Source: Prunella strophiata
Taxonomy: Eukaryota; Chordata; Aves; Passeriformes; Prunellidae
Direction of reading: 5' to 3'
Assembly: GCA_036583965.1 (NCBI GenBank)
Contig: JAZBQD010000091.1
Coordinates: forward strand, 1 to 64,000
Length of the DNA: 64,000 nucleotides
The translations under genes and the position numbers were made by a program. Of this stretch, positions 31,982 to 43,845 are shown piece by piece. Under the pieces are notes generated by a model. The model did no database searches, had not been told where the DNA came from, and saw only the letters and a list, made by a program, of their open reading frames with translations. How positions within the stretch are numbered: position 1 is the stretch's first letter; every line of letters starts with the position of its first letter.

Positions 31982-34900
31982 ATGGGACAGAAAACCAGTA
32001 AGTTGGATACAGGAAAGAAAAAAGGGAGTAAAAAATTACCAACGGAAATACCCGAAGATAGCCCTCTGGGAGTTATGTTAGCTAACTGAGATAAAAATCC
32101 TTGTACAAGAAAAAATGACAAGGTAAAGATGATACAATTCTGTATGCTAGAATGGACAACAAAGGAAATAAGATCTGACCACGTTTATTGGCCTAGATAC
32201 AGCTCCTTTGAAAATTGGATTTGTCAGGCTCTAAATGTATTTGTAAATTCAAAAGAACCGTTTAATTTAGAAGAAAGAGAATGGTTTGATGCTGGCACAA
32301 TACCAGTGCACCCATGGAAATATATTTCCTTCAAATGAGTGCTGTGAGATGCAACCAGGAACAGAGCAAAGCAGGCTCCAGCTTAGGAATAGAGGAAAAA
32401 ACTTTATTAACTTACAATAGAATGGAAAAAAAAAAAAAAAAAAGAAAACACACACGCACACAGAATTCAGAATGGAAACCCTCCAAAACACTCTTCCTCC
32501 CTCCCACCATTCAATTCCACCACAACACAGTGAGATAAAACTTTAAATTCACAATCCAGTTACCACCCCTCAAACACTCAATTCTCAGTCCATTACCACC
32601 CCTCAGACATCCAATTCCCAATTCATCAAAGGAGAGATGAGTCTCCCTCTTGCACCATAGGCTTCCCCAGGAAACACAGTTGAGACCTCTTGTGTTTCCA
32701 TGTCACACATGGCAGCCACCCAGAGAAAATCTACCATGGTGACACCTTCCTCCCATGATCCAGTGCTCTCACCACCGTTCATGGGTCCAAACTGCTTCTC
32801 GGGTTCCTTTTAAGGATGCTTTGACAAGTTCCAAAAAAGAGTGACAGTCTCTCACTTTTGGGACACCAGTCCCCCCCATATTCACTCCCCTGGGGCCTGG
32901 GAGTCTCAAGAACAGAGATCTCCTTCTCCTCTGAAGGCAGAGGGTTCCACTGCACTCTCATCAGTCTCTGTTCCCTCCAATCTTTCACATAACACTACTG
33001 CATTCTCCTGGCTTCCAGCCATTGCCTCCCCCAAGATGCAGTCTCTGAGTTACAGGAAGAAATTGGTTCAGTCCAATGGCTATGCACGAAAAAGAGTCCA
33101 GCCCAAGGCCACTCCATCATCTCTTCCCACCTAGGACTTTTCCAATCCTCTTCTGACATTTTCCCCACTTGCTCGAACTTTCACCACACTTGCCCATTTC
33201 CTTCCATTTCACCTCTGTCCCTCTTCTCATTCAAAAAGGAGAATCAGTGTTTCTGAAGTTTCCATTGTCCAGGAACAAAAAGGGTTAAAAATCTCAGCCT
33301 CGGTCTGCCTGGGACTCCCATGGCTGGGCTGCCCGAAGCATCTCAGGATCCTTCCACCCTTCTGTCCTGAAGGGGCTGTGGGGGAGGCGCTTCAGATCAA
33401 CTCACGGGCTGGAACTAAGAGAGTTCACCTGGGAGTGCTCTGCTTTTAGCCCCTGTGTTCTCAGAGGCTTATCCAGGTCTCCAGTGGTCACACCAGGTGC
33501 CAATATTCAAATCTCACCTCTGATTGGTTTTGGCCACAATTTCCCAAAAAACTCACTTCCGTGTCAAACCACGACAATGCCACATGCTGGATGAGAGATT
33601 TTAGGAGAATAAGAATCTTTAAAGTATCAGAAACCCCTGAGACAAAGCAAGAAAAGGAAAAGGGTAAAGAAAAGGGCAGGGAACAAGAAGGAAAAAAGAA
33701 AAAGAGTGAGATACTTTGCAAGTATTGCCCCCTCTGTTCCCGCTCGCCCCCCCCCCCCCCCCCCCCCCGCTGTTCGCGGCTGAGCTGCCAGTACTGGTCC
33801 CCATCCCAAGTCCAGGCTTGCTGCTCGCAGCAGCCCCACCGATCCCTGTCCACACCCCAGCTCCGGCCCCACTGGTGATTTCGTCGGCTCCGGTCCCGGC
33901 CGCCTGCCCCGGGGCCTCTCTGCCAGCCTTGCCGGGGGTCCCTCCTGCCGCGTGGTCTACAACCACTGCACCGAATGTGCCTGGGGCCCCGTCGGTCCCT
34001 GCAGTCCCATCCCCGACTGCTTCTCCCTTGGCTGTCCCCAATGCCCAATCCCCAGCTGCCATGCCTGTGCCGCCAGCGCTGGGCGCCGTCGCTGATGCAG
34101 GGGTCGCTCTGTCTGCTTTATCTGCTCAGGGAGCTGCTGACTCAGCCGCCATTAGCCATGTGCGGGCTATCCACGCTCCAGTTTGGTTTCCACTGGAAGA
34201 GCCTCCTCCTCTGGCGGTTACGGCAGCAGACCCCGCCTACGCCCTGCCCTTAGAGGACTGAGTTTCTGCACGATACCCCCCTCCCACCCCCCTTCCTGCC
34301 CTGGGTCCTGTTCCTTTGGTAGTGACACCTCCGCCTGTTCAGGGAAACTCTCTCTCTCAAGAGGAAGCGCCTTATCAAAACACTAGAATCTCAGTTAAAA
34401 GACAGCCTTCTTCTGATCCTTCCTCAAAACACGGGAGAAAGGTTATAGAAGATAAAAACCAAAAAGAGTGGGATGAAGAGATTGGTCTATTTCCGCTAAG
34501 AGAGGTTCCAATGGGAGGGGGTGGAACGGGTTTGTAATTGCCCCTTTGACATCTTCTGAGGTCAGGAATTTTAAAAAAGAAATCAAAGAAATTTTGAAAG
34601 ATCCCATAGGCGCAGCTGAACAATTAGACCAATTTTTAGGTCCGAACATTTATACTTGGGAAGAGATGCAGTCTATAATGAAAAGAATTTTTTCTCAGGA
34701 ATAAAGACAATTAATCAGAACAGCTGGAATAAAAGCTTGGGAAAAAGAAAACTCACAGGGCCCCCCCGAAAAAGACAAAATGCCAACTGCGCCTCCTGAG
34801 TGGGGTCAAAATAATGAGGAGGGGAGGAAACACATGAATGATTATCGTAATTTAATAAACAAGGAAATAAAAGAGGCGGCACCTCGAGGGCAAAATGCTA

Positions 34901-35400
34901 AAGGCTTTTGAGGGACAGCAGGGGAAAGAAGAAACTTCAACTGAATGGTTAGACAGACTTCGGAGAAATATGAAACAATCTTCCAGAATAGACCCTGAAA
35001 CTGTTGTGAGACAAGCTCTGCTAAGAATTAATTTTGTCACTAATGCCTGGCCAGGTATTAGAAAAAAAATTTGAAAAAAATTGAGGATTGGCATAACAGA
35101 TCATTAGATGATTTATTAAAGGAGGCTCAGAAAATTTATGTCCTTTGAGATGAAGAAAAAGCTAAAGTGAAAGCAAAAATTATGGCAACCACCATGCAAG
35201 AAAACAATTTCCAGAGAAATCTAAAACACACAGGCACTACTCCTAGATAGAGACAGGGGAAAGGAAGAGAACAGAACCCCAATACAAACCAAATCTCAGG
35301 AGCATTCCAGAAATGTCTGTTTTTACTGTGGGGTTGAAGGGCATTATAGGAGAAATTGTCCTAAGCAGGTAAAATATCTGAAAATCTTACGAGAGATACA
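31982..35400 (+). pseudogene. gag: ERV-7 gag, split by solo LTR
   Basis: ATG-GGA at 31982 (MGQKTSK) supplies Gly-2. Matrix is broken by a TGA near 32087 and continues 32129-32338 with CMLEW and ICQALNVF. After the solo LTR, gag resumes at 33577 and a proline-rich, p12-like region runs 33716-34261, starting near a run of about 20 C (33750-33769). Capsid follows with stops (34440-35150). One zinc knuckle, CFYCGVEGHYRRNC, lies at 35318-35359. Confidence 0.88.
32343..33576 (-). repeat. Long antisense solo LTR in ERV-7 gag
   Basis: About 1.23 kb of non-coding sequence between two halves of the matrix region. On the minus strand it starts TGTCGTGGTTTGACACGG and has a poly(A) signal (AATAAAG near 32402) close to its end. 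An A-run of about 17 lies at 32427-32443. No unambiguous target duplication, so ends may be off by up to 10 bases. Confidence 0.7.
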
Positions 35401-35429
35401 CACAGAGGAAGAATAGGGAGGTCATAGGC

Positions 35430-35844
35430 TCAGTTTTTTGGGGGACAAATACCATCTGGAGCCTGTGAAAACTTGAAAAGTGGGTGCCCAAGAAGAAGAA
35501 TGGGAATTTGTGGTAGACACAGGGGCAGAAAGAACCTGCCTGTATAATATTCCAAAAGGTTATAGTGTGAGCAAAGATACTGAAAAAGTAACAGGGGCAA
35601 AAGGAGAGAGTTTCACAGTTCCTGACATTAAAGATGTGGTAATTGAGGGAGAAACTAGAATTTGGATGGGGGATGTCCTATTGGTCCCTGGGGCAGGTAG
35701 CAACTTATTGGGAAGAGAGTTACAGGTGAAATTAGAAATAGGGGTTATACCAGAAGATGGGAAAATGACAGCTAGAGTTTTAAACTTGGCCAAGAGGATG
35801 AGGAAAAAATTAACAAGGAAGTTTAGGCTGGGGAAAGAAATAGG
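35430..35844 (+). pseudogene. pro: ERV-7 protease
   Basis: Open frame 35480-35854 (124 codons). The active site FVVDTGAERT is intact, with the Asp codon at 35516-35518; WMGDVLLVPGAGSNLLGREL follows as the C-terminal half. Normally translated by readthrough or frameshift from gag. The frame here looks intact across the domain, though gag upstream is broken. Confidence 0.85.
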
Positions 35845-36013
35845 GGGGGACTAAATATTGACCCCTTAAGGGTCACAACTGAGAGAGAGGATTGTCCCAT
35901 ACATGTACGTCAGTACCGCATATCTTTAGAAGGATGGGAAAGTTTGAAGCCAGTAATAGAAAGACTAATAAAGGATGGGACATTAGAACCTTGTATGTCT
36001 CCTCATAATACCC
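35845..36013 (+). pseudogene. pol: ERV-7 RT, N-terminal part
   Basis: Frame with LIKDGTLEPCMSPHNT, identical in plan to ERV-2 near 5116-5160. ERV-8 is inserted within the last codons (target copy ATACCC 36008-36013); RT resumes at 44213. Confidence 0.88.
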
Positions 36014-36366
36014 TGCGGAGGATCAGCAATGGAACATCACACAATGATCAATATGGTCAAGTGAAGCCCATTTATTTCAAAAAAGCAAGATATATTTATA
36101 CTGTGCTCTACTGTTCACGCCTCAGGCTAATACATGATTGGTGAAATCCTTCTATGCACACATTTTAAGCTTTTATTTAATTTTAGTTAGTTTTCTTTCT
36201 TCATGCGTCTCACTGCGGCTTTCTTGTCTGCCTTTACATCCTGAACTGTCTGCTGTTCTTCTTCTTTCATGTCCTTCAAGGGCATTGTGACCTTACTCAG
36301 CTTCTATGAAGACTGGATTGTGCATATATATATATATCTCCATTGTCCTGCAAAAAACTCTCAACA
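36014..36366 (-). repeat. ERV-8 3' LTR
   Basis: 353 bp. On the minus strand it starts TGTTGAGAG after the polypurine tract AAGAAAGGGGAAT (36367-36379) and ends ...CCTCCGCA. It contains TATAAATA and GAAATAAATGG (poly(A) signal near 36080-36085) and an AT dinucleotide run (36323-36337). About 94% like the 5' LTR by eye. Confidence 0.94.
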
Positions 36367-36379
36367 ATTCCCCTTTCTT

Positions 36380-37725
36380 GTTTTTGCACAAGTCAGACTG
36401 AATTAATGGCACGTTCAGTTATTCTTTGCACACACTTTATTAAAGAAGGTACAATAAGCAAAATCACTAAAGTAATGCAAAAAACCATAATGCCAAAGCG
36501 AACTAAGTCTTTAAGCTAACCAGTAATGCCCCAAGATTTTAATCACTCATCAAAAGGATTATCAACAACTGTAAGTTTCTTCATATTTTCTCTAAGTTGA
36601 GAAAGCTTCTTGTGAATTGATTCAGAGTGATCAGAAAGGTTCATACAACACATCCCTTCAAAATCTTCACACCTATGCCCCTTGTGCTAGCAATAAAAAA
36701 TCTATGGCAGCCCTATTTTGTAACACAGCATGGCATATGCTATCAACATCAGTGGTGAGCTCATCTAGCACTGTGGACGTGATGTTAATTTGTTTCCCTG
36801 CCCAACATGCCAGCCGCCTCAGTTGTGTGAGGGCCTGTGCTGAGGCTACTCCTGGCGTGAAAAATGATGCCAATATAACTGATGGTGGGTCCCATAATTG
36901 TACCTCATCTCTACATTCAGGGCCCAACTGATGCACACCACGTCTCGGGCGTTGGGACTTGTGACCTATGTTAAGCATCTGGTGGAAGCTAGGGGCAAAT
37001 AATGTTAGTTTGCCAAAATAGCATGGTCCTCCCAACGCTCTCTGGGGTACCGCAGGCCAGGCGCTATCTCCACAAATGAGGAAAACTCCAAGAGGTAGCA
37101 TTTTTGCTGCACCTTGCAATGGTGGTAAAGGCCTTATCCAATTTTTGCAATAATCTGTGATATTGTAATACCATGAGGAGCCAGTGGATAGCCAAGTGCT
37201 ACCATTTTTTGGTCGTCCCTCCTTTATACCAGACAAATCAGAGCCCGTAGAATAATATCCAAAAAATAGACAATAATTGCCTGGCATAGAACCCAGGATG
37301 TCTAACTCCTGTGGCTCCATGCTGGTGATATTCAATCCCTGGGCAATTGTAAAAGCTTGTGCTCCCAGGGGGTTTATTGAAATCCCAAAAGTGTCACACC
37401 AATTTGCAGAGGTTGGTCCACTCTGAATATTCCACCATTGGATCGTGCAGCAACTTGACCAAGCCTCATTCAAATTTTTTTGCACCGTGGCCTTAGTCCA
37501 GGGTCCAAATTCTTCCATAGAATCTAATGGAACTGCAATTAAACAAGCACGAAAAGGATCAGAAGGTGTAGCCAATGATAAGCAAATTGATTCCTGCCCT
37601 GTTTGATTAGCCCATGTAACCCACATGTTTGTTGGCTGATCGATGTTATGCAATCCCTGCATTTTTCCTATTATCGTAATGATTATCATCAATATTATTT
37701 GCTGGACAATTGCCATTGTTGCCAC
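36380..37725 (-). pseudogene. env: ERV-8 env, alpharetrovirus-like, one frameshift
   Basis: Frame 37725-36673 (350 codons). N-terminus with hydrophobic signal (IVQQIILMIIITIIG), then QPTNMWVTWANQTGQ, QELDILGS and FLICGDSAWPAVP, all resembling avian alpharetrovirus SU. A basic cleavage-site-like SQRPRRG lies near 36955. TM has ASFFTPGVASAQAL (internal fusion peptide) and LQNRAAIDFLLLAQG. An extra G near 36673 shifts the frame; beyond it CEDFEGMCC (CX6CC) and a membrane anchor (about 36500-36430) follow. Surface entry protein; this copy is broken. Confidence 0.85.
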
Positions 37726-38410
37726 TGTTGCTGATCACTGTTGTATTGCACTGTCCACGTTTTAGCCAATATTCTTTGGCCTCGTCCCACTGACTGTCAG
37801 AAACGTGATGCCGTTGTGGTACTGCTATTCCTCTCCCACACTCCGCAGCTGTAATCTGACTCTGTAATATAATTTGATTTGCTACGACTTGTTTTGCCAA
37901 GTGTAATTGAATCCAAAGCAAAACTCGCTGATCCTGTGTTTCAATAAGGGCTAAATCCTGGCTAAAATTCCAACGTTGTAAAAATACCCCTCTAAAGGGT
38001 GCGGGGGGACATTGTCTTCTATGATTAGGCCCTAAAAATATTGCCAGAGCGCGTTCAACATCAAGCGTATCAAGTATACTAAAACATCTATTGCAAGCTA
38101 AATTAGTAGAGCTAAATTTTTGCTTTTTCCTGCGAGCTATAAAGAGATTATTTTCCTGATGGACTTGTCGCCACCACTTCAGTTTGCATTTAACACACTG
38201 GACCCTGATCCATGGTTTGCAAAAGTAGCCGTGAACGGGACAAGCTTGTTCAATTTGGCTTAAAACCCATATTGGAAGTGTTGGTAAGCTGTCATTACAG
38301 GTTACCGTTCCCCTAGGTCCAGTTACTTGGCCCGCATCTGTTAATAGCTGTGTAAGAAAGTTTGATCGTTGTTCAGTCGTCAGGTGCTGGAGTATCGGGT
38401 TCAGCTTCAT
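37646..38410 (-). CDS. Unidentified 254-codon frame between pol and env (ERV-8)
   Basis: Uninterrupted from ATG 38410 to the stop at 37646, overlapping the integrase end (38373) and the env start (37725) in different frames. It has six cysteines in a short N-terminal region (ACPVHGYFCKPW, VQCVKCKLKWW, LACNRC), a basic patch ARRKKQKF at about residues 93-100, a Leu/Gln-rich stretch and a Asn-rich end. I do not recognise it. Position and overlap resemble accessory genes of complex retroviruses or a very long env leader as in some betaretroviruses; both are inference. Confidence 0.55.
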   Translation of the reverse strand: MKLNPILQHLTTEQRSNFLTQLLTDAGQVTGPRGTVTCNDSLPTLPIWVLSQIEQACPVHGYFCKPWIRVQCVKCKLKWWRQVHQENNLFIARRKKQKFSSTNLACNRCFSILDTLDVERALAIFLGPNHRRQCPPAPFRGVFLQRWNFSQDLALIETQDQRVLLWIQLHLAKQVVANQIILQSQITAAECGRGIAVPQRHHVSDSQWDEAKEYWLKRGQCNTTVISNSGNNGNCPANNIDDNHYDNRKNAGIA

Positions 38411-39765
38411 GTGGAGGCGGTGTTGTCACCGATGTTCGGCTTCTGGACAGAGAATTAGCTGGCAGGTGTGACTTTAAGTAAGGCTTCACCCACTTATCTG
38501 GAATGCAGCGAATTCCTTTATCTGTAAGTAAGCACATGTAACCTCTTCCCATTAATTTCACTGTGGCTGGCCCATCCCACATTCCCGTTTCTGGGTTTTT
38601 GAACATGACTTGAATACCGTCAGGCAATTCGTCACTTGGCCTACGTATGATGGCATGGTGCACAAGAATAGGTGGTTCGTCCCTATCTCCTGTTGTTCTG
38701 AGATAATTAAGTACAAAGATAGCCTTAGCTGTCTTCTTCTGGGGATAACCCTGTCATTCCACCTTTTTGTTTTTGCAGCATGCCCTTAAACATCTGATGG
38801 GCTCGCTCAATAATTGCCTGACCTGTAGGGTTGTGTGAAATACCGGTATAATGTTGAATACCCCACAAATTACAGAAACGTTGAAACCTTAAAGAACAAT
38901 AAGCAGAGCCATTATCTGTCTTGATGGCCAAAGGGACTCCCAGTACTGCAAAGCAATTGTACAAATGTTTTTCAACATGACATGCTGTCTCACCTGTTAA
39001 AGGGGTAGCCCATATAACACAAGAGTAAGTATCAGTACAAACATGCATGAACTTCTGGCCAAATTCTGCTACATGTGTTACATCCATTTGCCATAACTGC
39101 AAAGGTTGGGTACCTCTTGGGTTAACACTAGTGCCTAAGCCAATACCGTCCCTTTGACAATCTGGGCAGGATCGTACAATGCCAGTGGCATCAGTAAGGG
39201 GGATACCAAATTGTTTAACCAACACCTTTGTGGATTGATGCAAAAGGGCATGAGAATTTTTTGCTTGTTGAAATTTATCAGAGGATGGCATTGGCCAGAC
39301 AGCAGCTACCAACCAATCGGCTCGAGTGTTACCTTCAGACAGACCAGGGAGATTTTGATGACTGCAAACATGAGTAATGAAATTCCCCTGTCGGCGTTGG
39401 TTCAAATTTCTAAGTAGTCGGCTTAAGAGCGAATACAAATGTTTTTTTTTTTTAATTTCCTTAATTACCACCCTTTCGAGGCGTTGTAGGCAGATGACCA
39501 CGTAAAGTGAATCAGAAACAATGTTAATAGCCTGATCATTCCAATTCTCAAAGGCCCAAATCACAGCCTTTAATTCTAGGGTTTGCAGTGTATCACCGAC
39601 TTCTCCAGAAATTATATGCTGATTCCATGAACTCTTTTGCTGACACGTACAAACAGCCTTCTTTGATCTTTTGCCTGCATCTGTAAAGATTGTTAGTCCC
39701 GACATGGGACATTCAGATCTCCAGGGCCTGTCTTCCAGACACTGCTGCTCTAACAAGGACAACAC
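38373..39765 (-). pseudogene. pol: ERV-8 RNase H and integrase
   Basis: Frame 39765-38725 is open for 346 codons. RNase H: LTIFTDAGKRSKKA, LELKAVIWAF, IVSDSLYVV and CSHQNLPGLSEGNTRAD. Integrase: HALLHQ and CPDCQ zinc region, WQMDVTH (first Asp), IKTDNGSAY (second Asp) and GQAIIERAHQ (Glu). A stop at 38725 separates the C-terminal domain, which continues at 38663-38373 (GMWDGPATVKLMGRGYMCLL). The active-site residues of both enzymes are present. Confidence 0.9.
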
Positions 39766-39839
39766 ACATTGTCGCAGATAGGTATTGTGAACTCTTCTGC
39801 CATAATCAGTAAGGGCTATTTGTAAAGGTACAGAATGTC

Positions 39840-41290
39840 TAATTCCTCATTCCAAATACCAATTGGTTAGCGGTACTACGATCGCAAATGGTTCCTGTCC
39901 CCAAATTTCTAGTATCCTCCCTCTGCCTTTCATGATTAATTGAGCAAATAGTTCTAGGCAAGTGGTAATGGTTCTAGGCTGTCGCACAGGTAAAAATACC
40001 CACTCCAGAATGGTTGAAGGATTAGCCTGTGTCTCTATCCATTGACAAATTAATGCGAAAGGATGTTTAGCATATTGGTCACCATCCTTGCTATAGTTGA
40101 TGATCATCAATTGAACTGGAATACCTTCGATCATACGATGCGCATGTGCTGTGGCAACCTTTGAGGCTATGTGTACCAAGGCCTGTCGTTGCATCCTATC
40201 CAGTGATCGGTGCTCATCTGCCCAGGATGAGGTACCTAGCAACTGTATTAAGGGTTCAAGTTCTTCATTAGTTATTCCACAAATCGTTCTAATCCATTGT
40301 ATATCTCCCACTAATTTTTGAGCATCATGCACAGTTTTTATCTCGGTAGTAATGGTAATCTTTTGAGGTTTCACTACAGCTTGATCAATGTGTCACCAGA
40401 GATACCTCCATGGAGCTGAACGCTGTACCTTTTCAGGGGCAATTTTCAACCCTCTCTGTTCTAAAATAGCTGTCATGCTTGTTAGTACATTTTTAGAGTC
40501 CAATTGCTGTCCTGCTACCAAGATATCATCCATGTAATAATATATGATACAATTAGGAAATTGCTGTCAGACTGGCTCTAATGCCCAGGCTACATAAACC
40601 TGGCACATAGTGGGTGAGTTATGCATCCCTTGTGGCAAAAATACCTATTCATATCTCTTGTAGGGTTCTGCCTTGTTAATAGAGGGGCCTGAAAAAGCAA
40701 AATGACTAGTATCCTCAGGGTATAAGGGAATAGAGAAAAAACAATCTTTGAGGTTGATAATCAACAAATCCCAAGACTCAGGTAGCATAACAGGGGATGG
40801 GAGTCTGGGTTGCAATGCTCCCATACTCTGCATTACTGTGTTGACTGCCCTAAGATCATGCAACAGCCTCCATTTCCCACTCTTTTTTGGAATTGTAAAA
40901 GTAGGCGTGTTCCATGGGCTGGTTGATGGTACTATATGACCAACCTCAAGTTGCTCTTGAACCAACTCTTGAACCTTGAGCAGCTTTTCCTTTGACAGCA
41001 GCCACTGATCAATCCATATAGGGGTATTGGTGGTCCAGCTAATTTTGAGGATTGGCTGCCCCCCAGTGGCCACTATTGAAAAGGCTATGTAACAATTGTG
41101 GCTTTCAGTTGACTCAGTATATCCCTGCCAATTAGCCCTAATAAATTTCCGGGAGTTTGCATGACATAGGGTCGGGTTGTCACGTTCACTGCATCTGGGA
41201 AGGTAAAGGTAATTACCTCCCTGCTTAATCAAGTTGCTTGGGTTCCACCAATCCCTGCAACTCCCAAAACAGGATTGACCACTGGCCAAT
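39840..41290 (-). pseudogene. pol: ERV-8 reverse transcriptase
   Basis: Frames 41289-40645 and 40374-39847 with stops and a frameshift between. Fingers: [19 protein letters not shown]; palm: LLIINLKDCFFSIPL (Asn where the first catalytic Asp is expected) and YMDD at 40525-40536. Thumb and connection: TVHDAQKLVGDIQWI. Class II (beta-like) RT, related to ERV-4 and ERV-6. Confidence 0.88.
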
Positions 41291-41440
41291 TTCTAGGCCA
41301 TATAGTACTTGAGATGATCGTTACATCTGCTCTGGTATCAATTGTGAGTCTCTTGGTAATGGAATTACCATTGGGATGTGTCAAGGTTACCTGCTTGTCC
41401 GGTTTACCCTTCGTAATGTCCATTGCCCAATAAACTTCTG
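41229..41440 (-). pseudogene. pro: ERV-8 protease
   Basis: The frame reads LTIDTRADVTIISS (near 41345-41305), so the DTG active site is DTR: Asp and Thr kept, Gly lost. Followed by WPVVNPVLGVAGIGG as expected for the flap region. Confidence 0.8.
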
Positions 41441-41459
41441 GATTACCTGTGGAACCAAA

Positions 41460-41880
41460 ACTGCCTGTTCCCCGCTCCTTTAATCCTGTACAGGGAACAC
41501 AAGACTTGAAAGGAACAAGTTGAGCAATTCATGATCCTTTAGGGATAGATACAGGAGGGCAAAATGTCCTAACCATAATTTTGATAATCCCTTAATAGTC
41601 TGCATCAATAACCCCGGGAATTACATCCAATCCTCTTTTGCTAGCAGATGACTTCCCTAACAGGAAAGCACTAAGCCCACCCCCCAGAGGTCCCTTTACA
41701 TTAGTTTCTACCAGATGTACTGCAGAGTCAGTGATGGTAAGGTCTACAGTGGTTTCCATGTCCATTCCTGCACTTCCAGGAGTTGCTGATTGGAGTGAGC
41801 AAAGTCCTCCGGAGGGGGTTGAGCCAGCCATGCAGCCCCCCAAGCTTGTGTCTTCGTGTGTGGGGTCAAGCTCCATGGCC
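41460..41880 (-). pseudogene. ERV-8 dUTPase
   Basis: Frame 41900-41592 has SAGMDMETTVDLTITD and GGGLSAFLLGKSSA, then PGVIDADY before a TAG at 41592; IAQLVPFKSC follows in the same frame. This is the trimeric dUTPase placed before protease in betaretroviruses; it would remove dUTP during reverse transcription. Two stops break it. Confidence 0.8.
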
Positions 41881-43735
41881 CGTTTCCCTGGAATCTGCAA
41901 TCTCTAGTGTTGTGATTATCCTTCTTGCAGATAGAACAAAATTTCTTTATTGATGCAGATTGACATTGACTCTGTACGTGTCCGACCTTCTCGCATCCAT
42001 AGCATTTTATTTTCTTCCTTTTCTCCTTCTTCTCCAATTTTGATAGTAGTGGTTTCACAGTGCCTTGTACAGCAGCAGCCACATAGGCAGCCTTTTGTCT
42101 CTCTGTGGTTCTGGTCATTAATTCTAGCATGTCAACAACTTCTGCTCCCTTTTGCAACGTGCCTAAAATCTGTCGAGTCTTGTCGGTAGTGTTGTCAAAG
42201 GCAAGCATCTTAAACAACTTCTGCTTTGTTTCCGGATCCAAATCAGGGTGATCATAAATAGCTCTATGCAAGCGATCTACGAATTTATCAAAGTCCTCAT
42301 TTCCTCCTTGACGTATCTGTGAAAAAGCCTGAGTATGCAGCCGATCAGGCAATGCAAGGATCGAGTTGTATGCAAGTTGTTGGCTTAGATACAAAACTTC
42401 ATCGATACTTCGGGCTTGGGCGGTTGCCGTGGATCAGGGACCTTCTCCTAAGAACTGTTGTGCCGTGATTCCAAACAATGGGTCCCCCTGAGCCTGAGGT
42501 CTTGCTTCCTCACTTTTACATTTCCCTTCCTAATTCTTATAAAACTGAAGCTGCTGGTGAGGGGGCATGATTAATCTAACTAAGGTTTGAACATCAGCTG
42601 GAATTAAGGTATCTGCTGAAAAAATAAATTGCAGCAACGACTGTGCTAATTGAAACTTCAAGCCATATTGTGTGATGGCGCTTTTCAGCTTTTCTAATAT
42701 TTTCCAATCAAATGGCTCCCATCCTCGCCCTGTGGCTTGGGTTACCACAGGAAAAGCTTCAATGGTACTTGGGAAAAAAGGACCTCTCTATTATTGCTTC
42801 AGTGATAACTCCCCTCCACTTTCTCTTTTGTGCTGTTTCTATTTCAGGATCTAGCTCTAACTCCCAACCTTCTGTGGTCAAGGGGGGTATCCGCCTCCCC
42901 CTCTGTTCATCGAGAGCTCTTTCAGAGCTCAAAATAGCTGGAAGCTCCCTCCTTTCAAAAGAATAGTCCTTGTGGGGAGTGACTCGATCACCCTGTTGAA
43001 TTACTAACTTTTGTAAATTGTCTACCAAAGGTCTTAAATCCTCCTCTACTGAGGCAGATCCCGAATTGGTTTCTTCTTCAGCCTCCTCTTCAGATAATGG
43101 GAGTGCTGTTTCTAACACTTCACCGCAGTCTGCCCCCCTTTTCTGAATACTTTTATTCTTGGGTCGGCAGCTCGAACCTCCTATGGAGGCAGCTTCCTCA
43201 TTTTGTTTCTGGTCTGAGGGTTTGAGTTCCTCTTTGTTTACTGGGACCAGGGGTTGTGGGCTACATGAAGGAACGTCTAATGTAGTCGAGAATAACTTGC
43301 TAGCAGGAAAAGCCTGTGGCCCAGGATCGGGGCTCAGAGCAAAGGCAGCGCTAGCTGCTGCAGCGGCCTTTTTTTCTGCCTTCATCGCCCATAATACCTC
43401 TGTGATGTTTTTCCACAGGGTAGCATATTTAGTTGCCTCTTTAGCTTCACTTCCTCCAGAGGCGATACAGTCCCATATCATGCAGCCCACAGCGTCCCAC
43501 GTAGTCACCTCAAAAGCATCCTGCGCTTCTGGTATGAGGTTTTGTTCCCATGCCCAGTAAATAAGTCCCTTCAGAGTGGAAGCATCATATTTCTGCCCTC
43601 TCTTAGAGAGAATATGTTGGAGTTTATGGACCCCATCTCTTTCGTGGTCCAACCCCATTCCTCCCTGGCCGCTCACCTGATCAGGGCCAGACCAATCTTT
43701 ACTCAGAGCTCCTTTCTCCACCTTTTCCACTTGCC
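41744..43735 (-). pseudogene. gag: ERV-8 gag
   Basis: Matrix and linker: open frame 43730-42759 (323 codons, GLIYWAWEQNLIPEA, Ala-rich and Glu-rich stretches). Capsid N-terminal part lies in another frame (42748-42530). Frame 42394-41744 has the major homology region (QGGNEDFDKFVDRLHRAI) and two zinc knuckles, CYGCEKVGHVQSQC and CSICKKDNHNTRDC. Two frameshifts break it. Two knuckles and the following dUTPase fit a betaretrovirus-like gag. Confidence 0.88.
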
Positions 43736-43823
43736 GGGGCAGTGAGGATGCTTTCGACCAGCTTCTCCACTTCCCGAAGGCTGTTGCTGACCCTCTGCAC
43801 AGCAGTGAAATAGCAGTCTTCGA

Positions 43824-43842
43824 GTCCCTCGTTCGGGCGCCA
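43824..43842 (-). promoter_or_regulatory. ERV-8 primer binding site, tRNA-Lys3 type
   Basis: On the minus strand TGGCGCCCGAACGAGGGAC, 3 bp after the 5' LTR; it matches the tRNA-Lys3 site except for one inserted G. Confidence 0.85.
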
Positions 43843-43845
43843 AAA

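Noticed and set aside
33488..34062. Gly-rich minus-strand frames of 186 and 147 codons
   Set aside because: They are the reverse of the proline-rich gag linker of ERV-7; the composition explains the openness.
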